From Martelella limonii (GTDB lineage Bacteria > Pseudomonadota > Alphaproteobacteria > Rhizobiales > Rhizobiaceae), in the NCBI RefSeq assembly GCF_013344475.1, contig NZ_JABUOU010000004.1, positions 333,286-397,285 of the forward strand: a stretch of 64,000 bases of DNA, given 5' to 3'. Shown piece by piece: positions 17,524 to 27,193 of this stretch. Position 1 is the stretch's first letter. The number at the start of each line of letters is the position of its first letter. The position numbers and the translations under genes were made by a program. The notes under the pieces were generated by a model. That model was not told the origin of the DNA and searched no databases. It worked only from the letters and a program-made list of their open reading frames with translations.

Positions 17524-17781
17524 ATGGCGGAAGCAGCGGCAAAACCGACGGATGTAACAGGGCTGACCTTCGAACGCGCCGTCGAGGAGCTGGAATCGAT
17601 CGTTGCCCGTCTCGAGCGTGGCGATGTGGCTCTCGAAGAATCGATCGCGATCTATGCCCGCGGCGAAGCGCTCAAGAAACATTGCGAGAAGCTCTTGAGC
17701 GCGGCGGAAGCCCGCGTCGAGAAGATCCGCCTCGACCGCGAGGGGCGTCCGGCCGGCACGGAGCCGCTCGACCCGCAGTAA
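17524..17781 (+). CDS. xseB: Exodeoxyribonuclease VII small subunit
   Basis: 85-residue XseB. The conserved coiled-coil core [20 protein letters not shown] followed by [20 protein letters not shown] is clear. It binds XseA to form the single-strand-specific exonuclease VII in DNA repair; xseA is not in the window. A GAAAGAGG ribosome site precedes the ATG. It heads a plus-strand run through pirin, dxs, tlyA and an rRNA methyltransferase, an arrangement often seen in Rhizobiales. Confidence 0.95.
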   Translation: MAEAAAKPTDVTGLTFERAVEELESIVARLERGDVALEESIAIYARGEALKKHCEKLLSAAEARVEKIRLDREGRPAGTEPLDPQ

Positions 17782-17815
17782 TCATGGGCGCTTCGAAGCG
17801 CCGGGAGTATCGGAC

Positions 17816-18745
17816 ATGTCTTTCTTTCCAGGCAAGGACCCCGAATTCGGCGATGCCGAAAGCTGCAATGACGTCACCCAGCTGATCATCCCGCGCACCA
17901 GCGATATCGGCGGGTTCGAAGTCCGCCGCGCATTGCCCACGATCAAGCGCCGTCTGGTCGGGCCGTTCATCTTCTTCGACCGGATGGGCCCGGCCCGCTT
18001 CGGCGGCCATGGCGAGGCCCTCGACGTGAAGCCGCATCCCCATATCGGACTCTCGACTGTCACCTATCTGACCGAAGGCGAGATCGGTCACCGCGATACG
18101 CTTGGCAATCACACCGTGATCCGGCCCGGCGACGTCAACCTGATGACGGCAGGGCGCGGCATCGTTCACTCCGAGCGCACGCCCGAGGATCTGCGCCTGA
18201 GGCCGCACGCGCTTTCAGGCGTACAGACCTGGCTTGCGCTGCCCGAGCGTGACGAGGAGATCGATCCGACATTCGGCCATACGGAAAAGAAGGCGCTGCC
18301 GACCATTTCCGAAAACGGTGTGAGCGGGCGCGTGGTGCTCGGCCATTTCTGCGGCCTCACGGCGGATGTGAAGACCTTCACCGATACGCTGCTTGCCGAT
18401 ATTGCGCTCCGCCCCGGCGCCAGGCTGTCGTTTCCGGCCGAGCATGAGGAGCGCGCGATTTACATCCTTGAGGGCGCGCTTGAAGTCGGCGGCGACACAT
18501 TCGAGGCCGAGCAATTGCTTGTGCTGGCGCCCAAGGACACGATCACGATTGCAGGCGCCGGGGAACACGGATGCCGTCTCATGCTTTTCGGAGGAGAGGC
18601 CCTCGAAAAGCCCCGCCATATCTGGTGGAATTTCGTGTCATCCTCCAAGGAACGGATCGAACAGGCGAAGGAAGACTGGCGTCAGGGGCGCTTCGGGCTG
18701 GTGCCCGGAGACGAACAGGAATTTGTTCCTTTGCCCGAACGCTGA
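17816..18745 (+). CDS. Pirin family protein
   Basis: 309-residue bicupin of the pirin family. The N-terminal cupin contains PHPHIGLSTVTYLTEGEIGHRD with the metal-binding histidines, followed by PGDVNLMTAGRGIVHSERT. The C-terminal cupin is ordinary in length. Pirins are iron-binding proteins, some with quercetinase or regulatory activity; the role here is unknown. It starts 34 bp after xseB and is probably co-transcribed. Confidence 0.9.
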   Translation: MSFFPGKDPEFGDAESCNDVTQLIIPRTSDIGGFEVRRALPTIKRRLVGPFIFFDRMGPARFGGHGEALDVKPHPHIGLSTVTYLTEGEIGHRDTLGNHTVIRPGDVNLMTAGRGIVHSERTPEDLRLRPHALSGVQTWLALPERDEEIDPTFGHTEKKALPTISENGVSGRVVLGHFCGLTADVKTFTDTLLADIALRPGARLSFPAEHEERAIYILEGALEVGGDTFEAEQLLVLAPKDTITIAGAGEHGCRLMLFGGEALEKPRHIWWNFVSSSKERIEQAKEDWRQGRFGLVPGDEQEFVPLPER

Positions 18746-18803
18746 TATTCGCTAGAAACGATTTAGAAAAGAACGCTCTTTTGGGGCGTGAGAGGCCGCT
18801 ATC

Positions 18804-20723
18804 GTGACGCTACCGTCCAAAACGTCCATTCTTGACCGGATCAGCTATCCCGCGGACCTGCGCGAGGTGGACGACCGCGATCTTCCGCAGCTTGCCAATG
18901 AAGTGCGCGCGGAAATGATTTCGTCCGTCTCGCGCACGGGCGGTCATCTGGGAGCAGGCCTTGGCGTGGTCGAACTGACGATCGCGATCCACAAGGTTTT
19001 CAATACGCCTGACGACCGGCTGATCTTCGATGTCGGCCACCAGTGCTATCCCCACAAGATTCTGACGGGCCGCCGCGACCGGATGACGACGCTGCGCCAG
19101 GAAGGCGGCATATCCGGCTTCACCCGGCGCGCGGAGAGCGAATATGATCCCTTCGGGGCAGGCCATTCCTCGACCTCGATTTCCGCCGGTCTCGGCATGG
19201 CTGTCGCCTCCAAGCTGCAGGACAAGCCCCGCAACGTGATCTCCGTGATCGGCGATGGCGCGATGTCGGCCGGCATGGCCTACGAGGCGCTCAACAATGC
19301 CGGCGCGCTTGGTGCCCGCCAGATCGTGATCCTCAACGACAACGACATGTCGATCGCAAGGCCGACCGGTGCGATGAGCGCCTATCTCGCACGCCTTGCC
19401 TCCGGCAAGACCTATCTCGAGGTCCGCGATTTCGGCAAGCGGCTCACCTCCTATCTCGGCAAGTCGATCGAAAGCGCGATCTCGCGTGCCGTCGGGCACG
19501 CCCGCGGCTATGTTACTGGCGGCACCATGTTCGAGGAGCTCGGCTTCTATCATATCGGCCCGATCGACGGTCACTCCTTCGATCACCTTCTGCCGGTGCT
19601 GCGCAATGCCCGCGACAATGCCCGCGGGCCGGTGCTGATCCATGTCGTGACCCAGAAGGGCAAGGGCTATGCGCCCGCAGAAGCCGCCGCCGACAAGTGT
19701 CATGCCGTCAGCCGTTTCGATGTCGTCACCGGCCATCAGGCGAAGTCCAAGCCCAATGCGCCGAGCTATACCTCCGTCTTCGCCAAGGCGCTGATCGAGG
19801 AAGCACGCAACGACAAGGATGTGGTGGCGATCACCGCTGCCATGCCGTCCGGCACGGGTCTCGACAAGTTCGAGGAAATCTATCCGAGCCGGATCTTCGA
19901 TGTCGGCATTGCCGAACAGCATGCCGTGACCTTTGCCGCAGGGCTTGCCAGCGAAGGCATCAAACCTTTCTGCGCGCTTTACTCCACCTTCCTTCAGCGC
20001 GGCTACGATCAGGTGGTTCACGATGTCGCGATCCAGGGCCTGCCTGTGCGCTTTCCCATTGACCGCGCCGGTTTCGTCGGCGCCGACGGCCCGACCCATG
20101 CGGGCTCCTTCGACACCACCTATCTTGCAGCGCTTCCCGGTTTCGTGGTGATGGCCGCAGGCGACGAGGCGGAGCTCATGCATATGGTGCGCACCGCCGC
20201 AGCCTATGATGAAGGTCCGATCTCGTTCCGCTATCCGCGCGGCGAAGGCACCGGCGTGCTTCTGCCGGAGCGCGGCGAAATCCTTGAAATCGGCAAGGGA
20301 CGGATCATTTCCGAGGGCTCCAAGGTGGCGCTCTTGTCCTTTGGCACGCGGCTTGGGGAATGTCGCGAGGCGGCAACCGTGCTCAACGCCGCAGGGCTTT
20401 CCACCACGGTTGCCGATGCCCGCTTCGCCAAGCCGCTCGATCACGACCTGATCCGCCAGCTTGCCGCCCATCACGAGGTGCTGGTGACGATCGAGGAAGG
20501 CTCGGTTGGCGGCTTCGGCGCGCATGTCGTCCAGTTCCTCAGCAATGAAGGCCTGCTCGACCACGGGCTCAGGGTGCGCCAACTCGTTCTTCCGGATATC
20601 TGGATGGAACAGGCGAAGCCCGAGGACATGTATGCCCATGCGGGCCTTGACCGTGACGGCATCGTCGAAACGGTGTTCAAAGCACTCGGCCATCGCGGCA
20701 TGTCAACCGGCACGATCGGCTGA
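18804..20723 (+). CDS. dxs: 1-deoxy-D-xylulose-5-phosphate synthase
   Basis: 639-residue thiamine-diphosphate enzyme that condenses pyruvate and glyceraldehyde 3-phosphate to DXP, the first step of the MEP isoprenoid pathway. Visible motifs are [16 protein letters not shown], the ThDP-binding [18 protein letters not shown]...LNDND, and in the pyrimidine-binding domain [20 protein letters not shown]. The start is GTG at 18804 with GAGG upstream. It lies 58 bp after pirin and 39 bp before tlyA. The usual SIAPPTG reads SIARPTG here, a variable position in wider comparisons. Confidence 0.97.
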   Translation: MTLPSKTSILDRISYPADLREVDDRDLPQLANEVRAEMISSVSRTGGHLGAGLGVVELTIAIHKVFNTPDDRLIFDVGHQCYPHKILTGRRDRMTTLRQEGGISGFTRRAESEYDPFGAGHSSTSISAGLGMAVASKLQDKPRNVISVIGDGAMSAGMAYEALNNAGALGARQIVILNDNDMSIARPTGAMSAYLARLASGKTYLEVRDFGKRLTSYLGKSIESAISRAVGHARGYVTGGTMFEELGFYHIGPIDGHSFDHLLPVLRNARDNARGPVLIHVVTQKGKGYAPAEAAADKCHAVSRFDVVTGHQAKSKPNAPSYTSVFAKALIEEARNDKDVVAITAAMPSGTGLDKFEEIYPSRIFDVGIAEQHAVTFAAGLASEGIKPFCALYSTFLQRGYDQVVHDVAIQGLPVRFPIDRAGFVGADGPTHAGSFDTTYLAALPGFVVMAAGDEAELMHMVRTAAAYDEGPISFRYPRGEGTGVLLPERGEILEIGKGRIISEGSKVALLSFGTRLGECREAATVLNAAGLSTTVADARFAKPLDHDLIRQLAAHHEVLVTIEEGSVGGFGAHVVQFLSNEGLLDHGLRVRQLVLPDIWMEQAKPEDMYAHAGLDRDGIVETVFKALGHRGMSTGTIG

Positions 20724-20762
20724 AGGCTTGCGCAGCCTGGAAAAACCGTCCATGGAGCGGCC

Positions 20763-21518
20763 ATGACCGCCATGCGCCTCGACCAGCTTCTCGTCACGCT
20801 CAACCGTTTCGAAACCCGTTCACGGGCGCGCGACGCGATTGCGCGCGGCGCTGTCACCGTCAACGGCCGCAAGGCCTCCAAACCCGCGATGACGGTCAGC
20901 GCCGATGCCAGGATCGAGATCGACGATCCCGCCAAGGATTATGTTTCGCGCGCGGCACTGAAGCTTGCCGCGGCCCTTGATCACTTCACGCTGTCGCCGG
21001 CCGGTCAGCACGGGCTCGATATCGGCGCATCCACGGGCGGCTTCACCGAGGTCCTGCTCGAGCGTGGCGCTGGCCATGTGACGGCCATAGATGTCGGCCA
21101 TGCTCAGATGGCAGAGCGGATCGCCGCCGATCCGCGCGTCACCAATATCGAAGGCCTCAACGCGCGCCACCTGGGCCCGCAGGATGTGACCTACGGACCG
21201 GTCGATTTCATCGTTTCCGATGTCTCCTTCATCTCGCTGAAGCTTGCGCTGCCGCCGGCGCTCGCGCTTGCGGCGCCCGGCGCCTTCTGCGTATTGCTGG
21301 TGAAGCCGCAATTCGAGGCAGGCAAGGACAATGTCGGCAAGAAGGGTCTCCTCAAGGACATGGCGATGGGCCCGGCGATTGCCGCCGAGCTCGAACGCTG
21401 GCTTACCGAAGACATGGGCTGGATCAGTCTCGGCACCACGCCCTCCCCGATCGAAGGCGGCGACGGCAACCGCGAATTTCTGCTGGCCGGTCGCAAACCC
21501 GAAGAGAAAGAGGACTAA
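20763..21518 (+). CDS. tlyA: TlyA family rRNA (cytidine-2'-O)-methyltransferase
   Basis: 251 residues: N-terminal S4 RNA-binding domain (MRLDQLLVTLNRFETRSRAR, residues 3-65) and a C-terminal FtsJ-type Rossmann methyltransferase with the SAM motif DIGASTGGFTEVLLERGA. TlyA enzymes 2'-O-methylate ribosomal RNA cytidines and are often mis-named haemolysins. It lies between dxs and an RlmD-like methyltransferase and is 5 bp from the latter, so it is likely in the same operon. Confidence 0.92.
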   Translation: MTAMRLDQLLVTLNRFETRSRARDAIARGAVTVNGRKASKPAMTVSADARIEIDDPAKDYVSRAALKLAAALDHFTLSPAGQHGLDIGASTGGFTEVLLERGAGHVTAIDVGHAQMAERIAADPRVTNIEGLNARHLGPQDVTYGPVDFIVSDVSFISLKLALPPALALAAPGAFCVLLVKPQFEAGKDNVGKKGLLKDMAMGPAIAAELERWLTEDMGWISLGTTPSPIEGGDGNREFLLAGRKPEEKED

Positions 21519-21523
21519 ATCCC

Positions 21524-22777
21524 ATGTCAGCCGAAACCGTCACGATCGAGAAGCTCGGCGCCCAGGGCGACGGCATTGCCTCGACGCCCTCGGGCCAGGT
21601 CTTCGTGCCGTTCACGCTTGCAGGCGAGACGATCACCATTGCAAGGCAGAAATCCTCGGGCGACCTGATCTCGCTTCTGAAGCCCGCCCCGGAGCGAATC
21701 GCGCCTGCCTGTCGCCATTTCGGCCCTGACGGCGTGAATGGCACCTGCGGCGGCTGTTCCCTGCAGCATCTCGCCGCGGCGCCATATCATGCGTTCAAGC
21801 GTCAGGTGGTGATCGACGCGCTTTCCGCGCACGGCATCGACTGTCCGGTCGATCCGCTGGTGACGGCCTCCCCGGGCGAGCGCCGCCGCGCCACATTTTC
21901 GGCGCGGAAAACCGACCAGGGCATCATCCTCGGGTTTTCTAGCCCGCAGAGCCATCATATCGTCGAGATCGAGGAATGTCCGGTGCTCTCGCCGGCCGTG
22001 TTTTCACGGCTTCCGGCGCTGAAACTCCTGGCCGGCATCCTGGCGACCGGCAACGAGCCGTTCCGCATTTCGGTGCTCGAAACGGAAACCGGGCTTGACG
22101 TGAGCTTTTCCGGGCTGAAATCGCCGTCGGACAAGCGCCGCCAGGCCGCGACCCGGGCGGTGATGGCGGTCAAGGGCATTGCCCGGCTGACCTATGAGGA
22201 TGAAATCATCATCGAGCCCGCCCGTCCAACGCTCGATATTGCCGGCACCAGGGTGAGCCCGCCGCCCTCCGGCTTTGCGCAGGCAACCCGCCAAGCGGAG
22301 GAGACGATGGCAGGCCTTGTGGTGGCGCATCTGAAGAGCTGCAAGTCGGTCGCCGACCTGTTTTCGGGCTTCGGCACGTTCGCGCTCCGGCTTGCAGCAA
22401 AGGCGCGCGTGCATGCGGTGGAATTCGATGCCCCGGCCCTTGCCGCTCTCGATCTTGCCGTGCGCAACCGCCAGGGTCTGAAGCCGTTGACCAGCGAGCG
22501 CCGCGATCTTTCCCGCAGGCCGCTTCTGCCGCGCGAGCTGCAGGGTTTCGACGGCGTGGTGTTCGACCCGCCGCGCGCCGGCGCGCGCGAGCAATGCGAG
22601 GAGCTTGCGGCCTCTAAGGTCAAGAAGATCGTCGCCGTTTCCTGCAATCCCGCAACGCTCGGCCGCGATCTGCGGATCCTGATCGATGGCGGTTACCGGC
22701 TTGAGAAGGTAATTCCGATCGACCAGTTCCTGTGGTCGCATCATGTCGAAGCGGTGGCGCTGCTCACCCGCGCATGA
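21524..22777 (+). CDS. 23S rRNA (uracil-5-)-methyltransferase, RlmD/TrmA family
   Basis: 417-residue SAM-dependent RNA m5U methyltransferase. The N-terminus looks like a short TRAM domain, followed by Cys residues in GTCGGCSLQHL and EECPVLSP that fit the [4Fe-4S] cluster of RlmD-type enzymes. The SAM motif is VADLFSGFGTFAL, the catalytic Asp is in VVFDPPRAGAREQC, and the nucleophilic Cys is in AVSCNPATLGRDL. RlmC versus RlmD specificity cannot be decided from sequence. Its stop overlaps the A-tract of the terminator of the convergent BA14K gene. Confidence 0.88.
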   Translation: MSAETVTIEKLGAQGDGIASTPSGQVFVPFTLAGETITIARQKSSGDLISLLKPAPERIAPACRHFGPDGVNGTCGGCSLQHLAAAPYHAFKRQVVIDALSAHGIDCPVDPLVTASPGERRRATFSARKTDQGIILGFSSPQSHHIVEIEECPVLSPAVFSRLPALKLLAGILATGNEPFRISVLETETGLDVSFSGLKSPSDKRRQAATRAVMAVKGIARLTYEDEIIIEPARPTLDIAGTRVSPPPSGFAQATRQAEETMAGLVVAHLKSCKSVADLFSGFGTFALRLAAKARVHAVEFDAPALAALDLAVRNRQGLKPLTSERRDLSRRPLLPRELQGFDGVVFDPPRAGAREQCEELAASKVKKIVAVSCNPATLGRDLRILIDGGYRLEKVIPIDQFLWSHHVEAVALLTRA

Positions 22778-22805
22778 AAAAACCCCGGCGGTTATCCGCC
22801 GGGGT
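22777..22805 (-). terminator. Terminator of the BA14K gene
   Basis: A 9-bp perfect stem (22783-22791 with 22796-22804), loop of four, followed on the minus strand by six T. It lies 24 bp beyond the BA14K stop and directly abuts the convergent methyltransferase stop codon. Confidence 0.85.
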
Positions 22806-22828
22806 CTGGTCAGGCCATTCTATTGCGC

Positions 22829-23386
22829 TCAATAATAGGGCGACAGGCACTGCTGACGCGGCCCGTTATAGGGCTGGAAGGTGTTGTCATAGGCGCGGTA
22901 GGAGCGGTAGCGCTGCTCGCACCATGCGTAATGACGCGGGTTCACACCATTGGTCTGCTGCTGACGATTGTTGTTATTGTTGTTGGCAGCAATAGCACCG
23001 CCGATGATCAGAGCACCCGCACCGAGAACGGCAAGCGGAACCCACGCATTGTCGTTATTGTCCCAGCGCCAGTTCGGACCGGGACGCGGCGGACGGTAGC
23101 CCGGCGGATAACGGTTGTAGCGATCACGATTGTAGTAGCCGCCGCGACCATTATAGGCGTGATGACGGCGGTCATAACCGTGACGGCCATCATAACCCTG
23201 ACGGCGATCCCAATTCCGGCCATCGCGGCCGTCGCGGTCCCAGTTGCGTCCGTCAACGCGCTCGATATTGCCGTTCGCACCGGCAGGATTGCCGTTCACC
23301 TGCATTGACTGCGCAGGAATAGCACTTGTCGCAACGACAAGCGTGGCAAGCGCAGCAGCCACCAATTTCTTTGCCCTATTCAACAT
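22829..23386 (-). CDS. BA14K family secreted protein
   Basis: 185-residue exported protein. Signal peptide MLNRAKKLVAAALATLVVAT..IPAQS is followed by a low-complexity segment rich in Arg, Tyr, Asn and Gly (residues 40-100), a hydrophobic segment VPLAVLGAGALIIGGAIAA, an Asn/Gln tract and a C-terminal module HYAWCEQRYRSYRAYDNTF...CLSPYY. That module is the BA14K domain, first described as a Brucella immunoreactive lectin-like protein and common in Rhizobiales. The ATG at 23386 has GGGAG six nt upstream; the ATG at 23392 abuts it too closely. The likely location is cell envelope; function unknown. Confidence 0.85.
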   Translation of the reverse strand: MLNRAKKLVAAALATLVVATSAIPAQSMQVNGNPAGANGNIERVDGRNWDRDGRDGRNWDRRQGYDGRHGYDRRHHAYNGRGGYYNRDRYNRYPPGYRPPRPGPNWRWDNNDNAWVPLAVLGAGALIIGGAIAANNNNNNRQQQTNGVNPRHYAWCEQRYRSYRAYDNTFQPYNGPRQQCLSPYY

Positions 23387-23525
23387 TTGCATCTCCCGTT
23401 CTTTTTATTACAAACCCGAAGCCCGGAATGGCCTCGAAAGCTATGGTGACGTATATAAAACCTGCCACCTGAACTCAGGATTAACGGCTTGTTTAGCTTT
23501 CTATAAACGTGCGAAAATGCGCGAG

Positions 23526-23562
23526 GTTCAAAAAAAAGTCCGACGGCTGACGATCGTGCCGA
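23526..23562 (-). terminator. Probable terminator of the SDR gene
   Basis: On the minus strand, just after the SDR stop, a short CGGC/GCCG hairpin with flanking partial pairing is followed by a run of T (plus-strand A-tract about 23530-23537). The stem is weak but the U-tract is good. Confidence 0.4.
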
Positions 23563-23565
23563 CGT

Positions 23566-24333
23566 TCAGACCACAGGGATCGTGCCACCGTCGACAACGA
23601 ATTCGGCGCCGGTGACCGCCGAGGCTGCGGGAGATGCAAGGAAGCCGATGACGGCAGCCACTTCCTCGGGCTTCGCCGGGCGCCCAAGCGGAATGCCTCC
23701 GAGGGAGCGCATGATGATCGCCTTTGCGCCCTCGTAGTCGGTTCCGTAGCCCTCGGCAATGCGTTCGGCAAGCTGAATGGAGGCTTCCGTTTCGATCCAG
23801 CCGGGCGACACCCGCACCACGCGAATGCCCCTGGGTGCCAGCTCCTTCGACAGGCTCTTGCTATAGGCTGAAAGCGCTGCCTTGGCGCTGGCATAGGCCG
23901 TGGTCGATTCCGGCAGCGGCAATTGTCGCTGGATCGAGGTCACATGCACGATGACCCCGCCTTCGCCCAGTTGCGGCGCAAGCTGCCGGTCGAGCCGAAC
24001 CGCAGGCATGAGGTTAAGGTCTATTTCGCGTTGCCAGATATCGTCTGTCAACGCGGAAAAACCGCCGCCCGGCGCCGACGAACCACCCGCGACGTGAACG
24101 ATGATATCGAGCCCGCCGAGAAGGCGCACGGCCTCGGCAGCGGCAGTCGCGCACCCTTCGGCACTGGCGATATCAGCCGCGACGAAAGCGACGCCGTCCG
24201 GCACCTCACTCGGCTTCGATCGGGCCGTTGTCACCACATCAGCACCGCGCGCCGCAAGATAGGCGACGACCGCGGCGCCCAGGCCGCGGGTGCCGCCGGT
24301 CACGAACGCCCGCTTTCCCGCAAACTCATCCAT
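23566..24333 (-). CDS. SDR family oxidoreductase
   Basis: 255-residue classical short-chain dehydrogenase/reductase. It has the cofactor motif [11 protein letters not shown] near residue 12, the structural NAG-equivalent HVAGGSS, catalytic Ser in VTSIQR, and YASAKAAL for the YxxxK pair. Substrate unknown. Its ATG overlaps the stop of the NTF2-like gene upstream (TGATG), forming a two-gene unit divergent from an HxlR regulator that probably controls it. Confidence 0.9.
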   Translation of the reverse strand: MDEFAGKRAFVTGGTRGLGAAVVAYLAARGADVVTTARSKPSEVPDGVAFVAADIASAEGCATAAAEAVRLLGGLDIIVHVAGGSSAPGGGFSALTDDIWQREIDLNLMPAVRLDRQLAPQLGEGGVIVHVTSIQRQLPLPESTTAYASAKAALSAYSKSLSKELAPRGIRVVRVSPGWIETEASIQLAERIAEGYGTDYEGAKAIIMRSLGGIPLGRPAKPEEVAAVIGFLASPAASAVTGAEFVVDGGTIPVV

Positions 24334-24653
24334 CAGCCGATCTCCAGCGTTTGTATGAGGTCGCTGCTCAGGGTGAAGGCATAATCGAGGTCAACGGGGC
24401 TCCCCGGAAAGTTGCCTTCGACGTGCGCGCTGACGACGATCTTGCCAGCTTCGTTTCTGGCGGCAAACGGCGTGCTGGTGTATTGGTATTGCGTTGCCGT
24501 GCTTGCCTTCCAGGCCGCAATGGCCGGCCTTCCGGTGTGGATCTCGCCTTCGTCGCGCACAACTGCATCCTCGGTAAAGCAATGCATGACCGTATCGCCA
24601 TCGCCTGGATCGGCGGAAAGATATGTCGCAATCGCCTTGGGTAGATCGAGCAT
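24333..24653 (-). CDS. NTF2-like (SnoaL-type) protein
   Basis: 106-residue protein of the nuclear transport factor 2-like fold: [26 protein letters not shown] near the N-terminus is the usual helix-loop signature. Members are small isomerases, hydratases or ligand-binding proteins. It is translated just upstream of, and overlapping, an SDR oxidoreductase, and divergent from an HxlR regulator; such triplets often handle reactive or aromatic small molecules. The substrate is unknown. Confidence 0.85.
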   Translation of the reverse strand: MLDLPKAIATYLSADPGDGDTVMHCFTEDAVVRDEGEIHTGRPAIAAWKASTATQYQYTSTPFAARNEAGKIVVSAHVEGNFPGSPVDLDYAFTLSSDLIQTLEIG

Positions 24654-24714
24654 AATGATTGTCCTTGTTCATGGTTTCGTTGCGCGCCGTTGAAATGTGG
24701 GCTAAACTCAAAAA

Positions 24715-25104
24715 ATGACAAGTACGGACAAAAAAGTAGGGTACCCACCTTTAAGTAAGGTTCAGTACACGCGCGAATCCGCCGCGGAAGGCGTGGAGAC
24801 TGCACTGCGTTTTCTGGAAGGACGATGGAAACTGGTGATCCTGTTCCACCTTTTCGGCGGCAGGGTCATGCGGTTTTCGGAGCTGGAAAAGGCAATCCCC
24901 GCTGTATCGCAGAAGATGCTGATCCAGCAGCTTCGCGCGCTGGAAACGGACGGCATCGTCGGCCGCGTGGTCTATCCGGAGGTGCCGCCAAGGGTGGAAT
25001 ACCACCTCACGGACTGGGGTCAGGCGCTTTGCCCGGCGCTCGACGCGCTATTGACGTGGGCGGGGCAGAAGGAAGAGGCGGAAGCCGGCAGGAATGACGT
25101 CTAG
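24715..25104 (+). CDS. HxlR family transcriptional regulator
   Basis: 129-residue winged-helix regulator. The HxlR core is clear: ALRFLEGRWKLVILFHLF, RFSELEKAIPAVSQKMLIQQ, LRALETDGIVGR and PPRVEYHLTDWGQAL. Many HxlR proteins sense electrophiles or oxidants through cysteine; this one has few cysteines (one, near the C-terminus). It is divergent from the NTF2-like/SDR pair across 61 bp, so local control is likely. A near-perfect palindrome lies inside its first codons (24733-24752). No strong ribosome site precedes the ATG. Confidence 0.9.
   Translation: MTSTDKKVGYPPLSKVQYTRESAAEGVETALRFLEGRWKLVILFHLFGGRVMRFSELEKAIPAVSQKMLIQQLRALETDGIVGRVVYPEVPPRVEYHLTDWGQALCPALDALLTWAGQKEEAEAGRNDV
24733..24752. 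promoter_or_regulatory. Interrupted palindrome at start of the HxlR gene, candidate operator
   Basis: AAAGTAGGGTACCCACCTTT is symmetrical at 16 of 20 positions, with a perfect GGGTACCC core. It covers codons 7-13 of the HxlR gene and lies 80 bp from the divergent NTF2-like start. Binding of the HxlR dimer here is an inference from symmetry and place. Confidence 0.35.
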
Positions 25105-25142
25105 GGACGAGACCCGCCCGGAAAGACTGTCTGCAACATTTT

Positions 25143-25173
25143 GCGGCCCGCGACCCATAAGAGGTCACGGGCC
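25143..25173. terminator. Stem-loop between convergent hxlR-type gene and clpP
   Basis: A 12-bp stem with one mismatch (arms 25143-25155 and 25161-25173) fills the gap between the two convergent genes. There is no long U-tract in either direction, so it may act as a bidirectional or Rho-assisted terminator. Confidence 0.5.
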
Positions 25174-25181
25174 GCCTGTTC

Positions 25182-25763
25182 TCAAAGTTCGCTCTGGCTC
25201 GTCACGATGCGCGAGACAAGGCCGTATTCGATCGCCTGCTCGGCGGACAGCCAGTAGTCGCGATCGATATCCTTTGCGATCTTCTCTTCCGGCTGGCCAG
25301 TCGCCTTGGAGAAGATCTTGATCAGGCGCTCGTTCATCTTGATGATCTCGCGCGCCTGGATCTCGATATCGGACGCCATGCCGCGGGTGCCGCCGGAGGG
25401 CTGGTGCAGCAGGAAGCGGGTATTGGGCAGGCAGACGCGCTGTTCCTTTTCCGCAGAGGCGTAGATCAAGGCACCGGCGGAGGCGACCCAGCCGGAACCG
25501 ATCATGATCACCTTCGGCTTGATGAACTTGATCAGGTCGTGGATGGAATCGCCCGATTCGACGTGACCGCCCGGCGAGTTCACGAAGATACGGATGTCTT
25601 CATCGGAGACGGCGGCCATCGCCACGAGCTGGGAGCAGACGCGTTGCGCCAGTTCCTGCGTGATCGGGCCATAGATGAAGATCGATCGCGATTTGAACAG
25701 ATTGGCTTCCGCTTCCTTGCCCAAGGGCAGTTCTTTCGTCTTGTCGTCGTCTTCGTCGTTCAT
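25182..25763 (-). CDS. clpP: ATP-dependent Clp protease proteolytic subunit (ClpP paralogue)
   Basis: 193-residue serine protease of the ClpP family, cytoplasmic. The catalytic triad is visible: Ser95 in [12 protein letters not shown], His120 in FLLHQPSGG and Asp169 in DIDRDYW. The region before Ser differs from the common MGxAASMGA form, and no clpX or clpA is adjacent, so this is probably one of the extra ClpP copies common in rhizobia. It needs a Clp ATPase encoded elsewhere. Single gene with its own promoter in the 260-bp region shared with the aldo/keto reductase. Confidence 0.9.
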   Translation of the reverse strand: MNDEDDDKTKELPLGKEAEANLFKSRSIFIYGPITQELAQRVCSQLVAMAAVSDEDIRIFVNSPGGHVESGDSIHDLIKFIKPKVIMIGSGWVASAGALIYASAEKEQRVCLPNTRFLLHQPSGGTRGMASDIEIQAREIIKMNERLIKIFSKATGQPEEKIAKDIDRDYWLSAEQAIEYGLVSRIVTSQSEL

Positions 25764-26024
25764 CGCAATCTCCGGAGTATGGATTCTCTACCCCGACTTA
25801 ATGCGAATATCGGGCCAATACAATGTCTGGCTCAAAACAACAGGGGGTGGCCCGCAGTTCCCGTCCCGATCTTGAAATCCGAGTGTTGGATCACCATATC
25901 AACCACTGTCAGTACCGGGGATACCTCCCCGCGCCATTCCTATCATTTCTATCTGTTTGATCCTGCCATGGCTTCGCAAAGCGATGCCTGAGGCAAACCC
26001 TTTTCAACGCGAAAGGATAAGACC

Positions 26025-27068
26025 TTGCGTTACAATCGACTTGGAAATTCCGGCCTTAAAGTCTCCGAACTCTGCCTTGGCACGATGACCTTCGGCACCA
26101 GCGAAGGCATCTGGAAACACATCGGCGGTCTCGACCAGAACGGCGCCGACGATCTCGTGAAGATCGCCTTCGACGCCGGCATCAATTTTCTCGATACCGC
26201 CAATGTCTACTCCGAGGGCCGCTCGGAGGAGATTACCGGGCAGGCGCTGAAGAACCTCAGCATCCCCCGCGACCAGGTGGTGATCGCCTCCAAGGTGTTC
26301 GGCGCCATGGGTGAAGGCGTCAACCAGCGCGGCTCGTCCCGCGTCACAATCATGAGCGAGGTCAAGAACAGCCTGAAGCGGCTCAATACCGACTATATCG
26401 ACCTCTACCAGCTCCACGGTTTCGACAACACGACCCCGATCGAGGAAACGCTCGAAGCCATGGACACGCTCGTCCGCCACGGCCATATCCGCTACGTCGG
26501 CGTCTCGAACTGGGCCGCCTGGCAGATTGCCAAGGCGCTCGGCATTTCCGAGCGCAAGGGGCTCGCGCCGATCCGGTCGCTTCAGGCCTATTACACCATC
26601 GCCGGGCGCGACCTCGAGCGCGAGATCGTTCCAATGCTGAGATCGGAAGGCGTCGGCCTGATGGTCTGGTCGCCGCTTGCCGGCGGTTTCCTGTCCGGCA
26701 AATATGATCGCGACAACCAGACGGATGGCGGCGGACGAAGGGTCGATTTCGACTTCCCGCCCGTCGACAAGGAGCGCGGCTTCGCCACCATCGACGTGAT
26801 GCGACCGATTGCCGAAGCAAAAGGCGTTTCAGTCGCACAGATCGCGCTTTCCTGGCTGTTGCACCAGCAGGCCGTCACCAGCGTGATCGTCGGCGCCAAG
26901 CGGGCCGACCAGCTGAACGACAACATTGCCTCCGCCGACATCACCTTCACTGCCGACGAGATGGAAAAACTCAACGCCGTCTCCGCGCTGCCGCGCGAAT
27001 ATCCGGGCTGGATGTTCGAACGCCAGTCCGGCAACGAGGTCAAGACCGAACCACGCGTGCTGAAATAA
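26025..27068 (+). CDS. Aldo/keto reductase
   Basis: 347-residue NADPH-dependent oxidoreductase of the AKR fold. Conserved features include GTMTFG, the catalytic Asp in FLDTANVYSEGRSEE, Lys in VIASKVFG, and HGFDNTTPIEETLEAMDTLV with the active-site His. C-terminal SVIVGAKRADQLNDN binds cofactor. The start is TTG at 26025 with GAAAGGA seven nt upstream. Monocistronic, ended by a strong terminator at 27091-27119. Substrate not predictable. Confidence 0.92.
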   Translation: MRYNRLGNSGLKVSELCLGTMTFGTSEGIWKHIGGLDQNGADDLVKIAFDAGINFLDTANVYSEGRSEEITGQALKNLSIPRDQVVIASKVFGAMGEGVNQRGSSRVTIMSEVKNSLKRLNTDYIDLYQLHGFDNTTPIEETLEAMDTLVRHGHIRYVGVSNWAAWQIAKALGISERKGLAPIRSLQAYYTIAGRDLEREIVPMLRSEGVGLMVWSPLAGGFLSGKYDRDNQTDGGGRRVDFDFPPVDKERGFATIDVMRPIAEAKGVSVAQIALSWLLHQQAVTSVIVGAKRADQLNDNIASADITFTADEMEKLNAVSALPREYPGWMFERQSGNEVKTEPRVLK

Positions 27069-27090
27069 AAGGCACCGAGCTGACGCACAC

Positions 27091-27119
27091 GGCCGCCCGT
27101 ACCACCGGGCGGCTTTTTT
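27091..27119 (+). terminator. Rho-independent terminator of the aldo/keto reductase gene
   Basis: An 8-bp GC stem (27092-27099 with 27106-27113), six-base loop, followed by six T. Confidence 0.9.
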
Positions 27120-27193
27120 ATGTTGCGCTGCACAGTCTACGTCAAATTGCCAGTGGACAGGCCGGAGAACCCGGCGATAGTCTGGACCCGCTG

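Noticed and set aside
18804-20723. SIARPTG in place of SIAPPTG in Dxs as an active-site anomaly
   Set aside because: This stretch varies among bacterial Dxs proteins and all ThDP-binding residues visible are intact.
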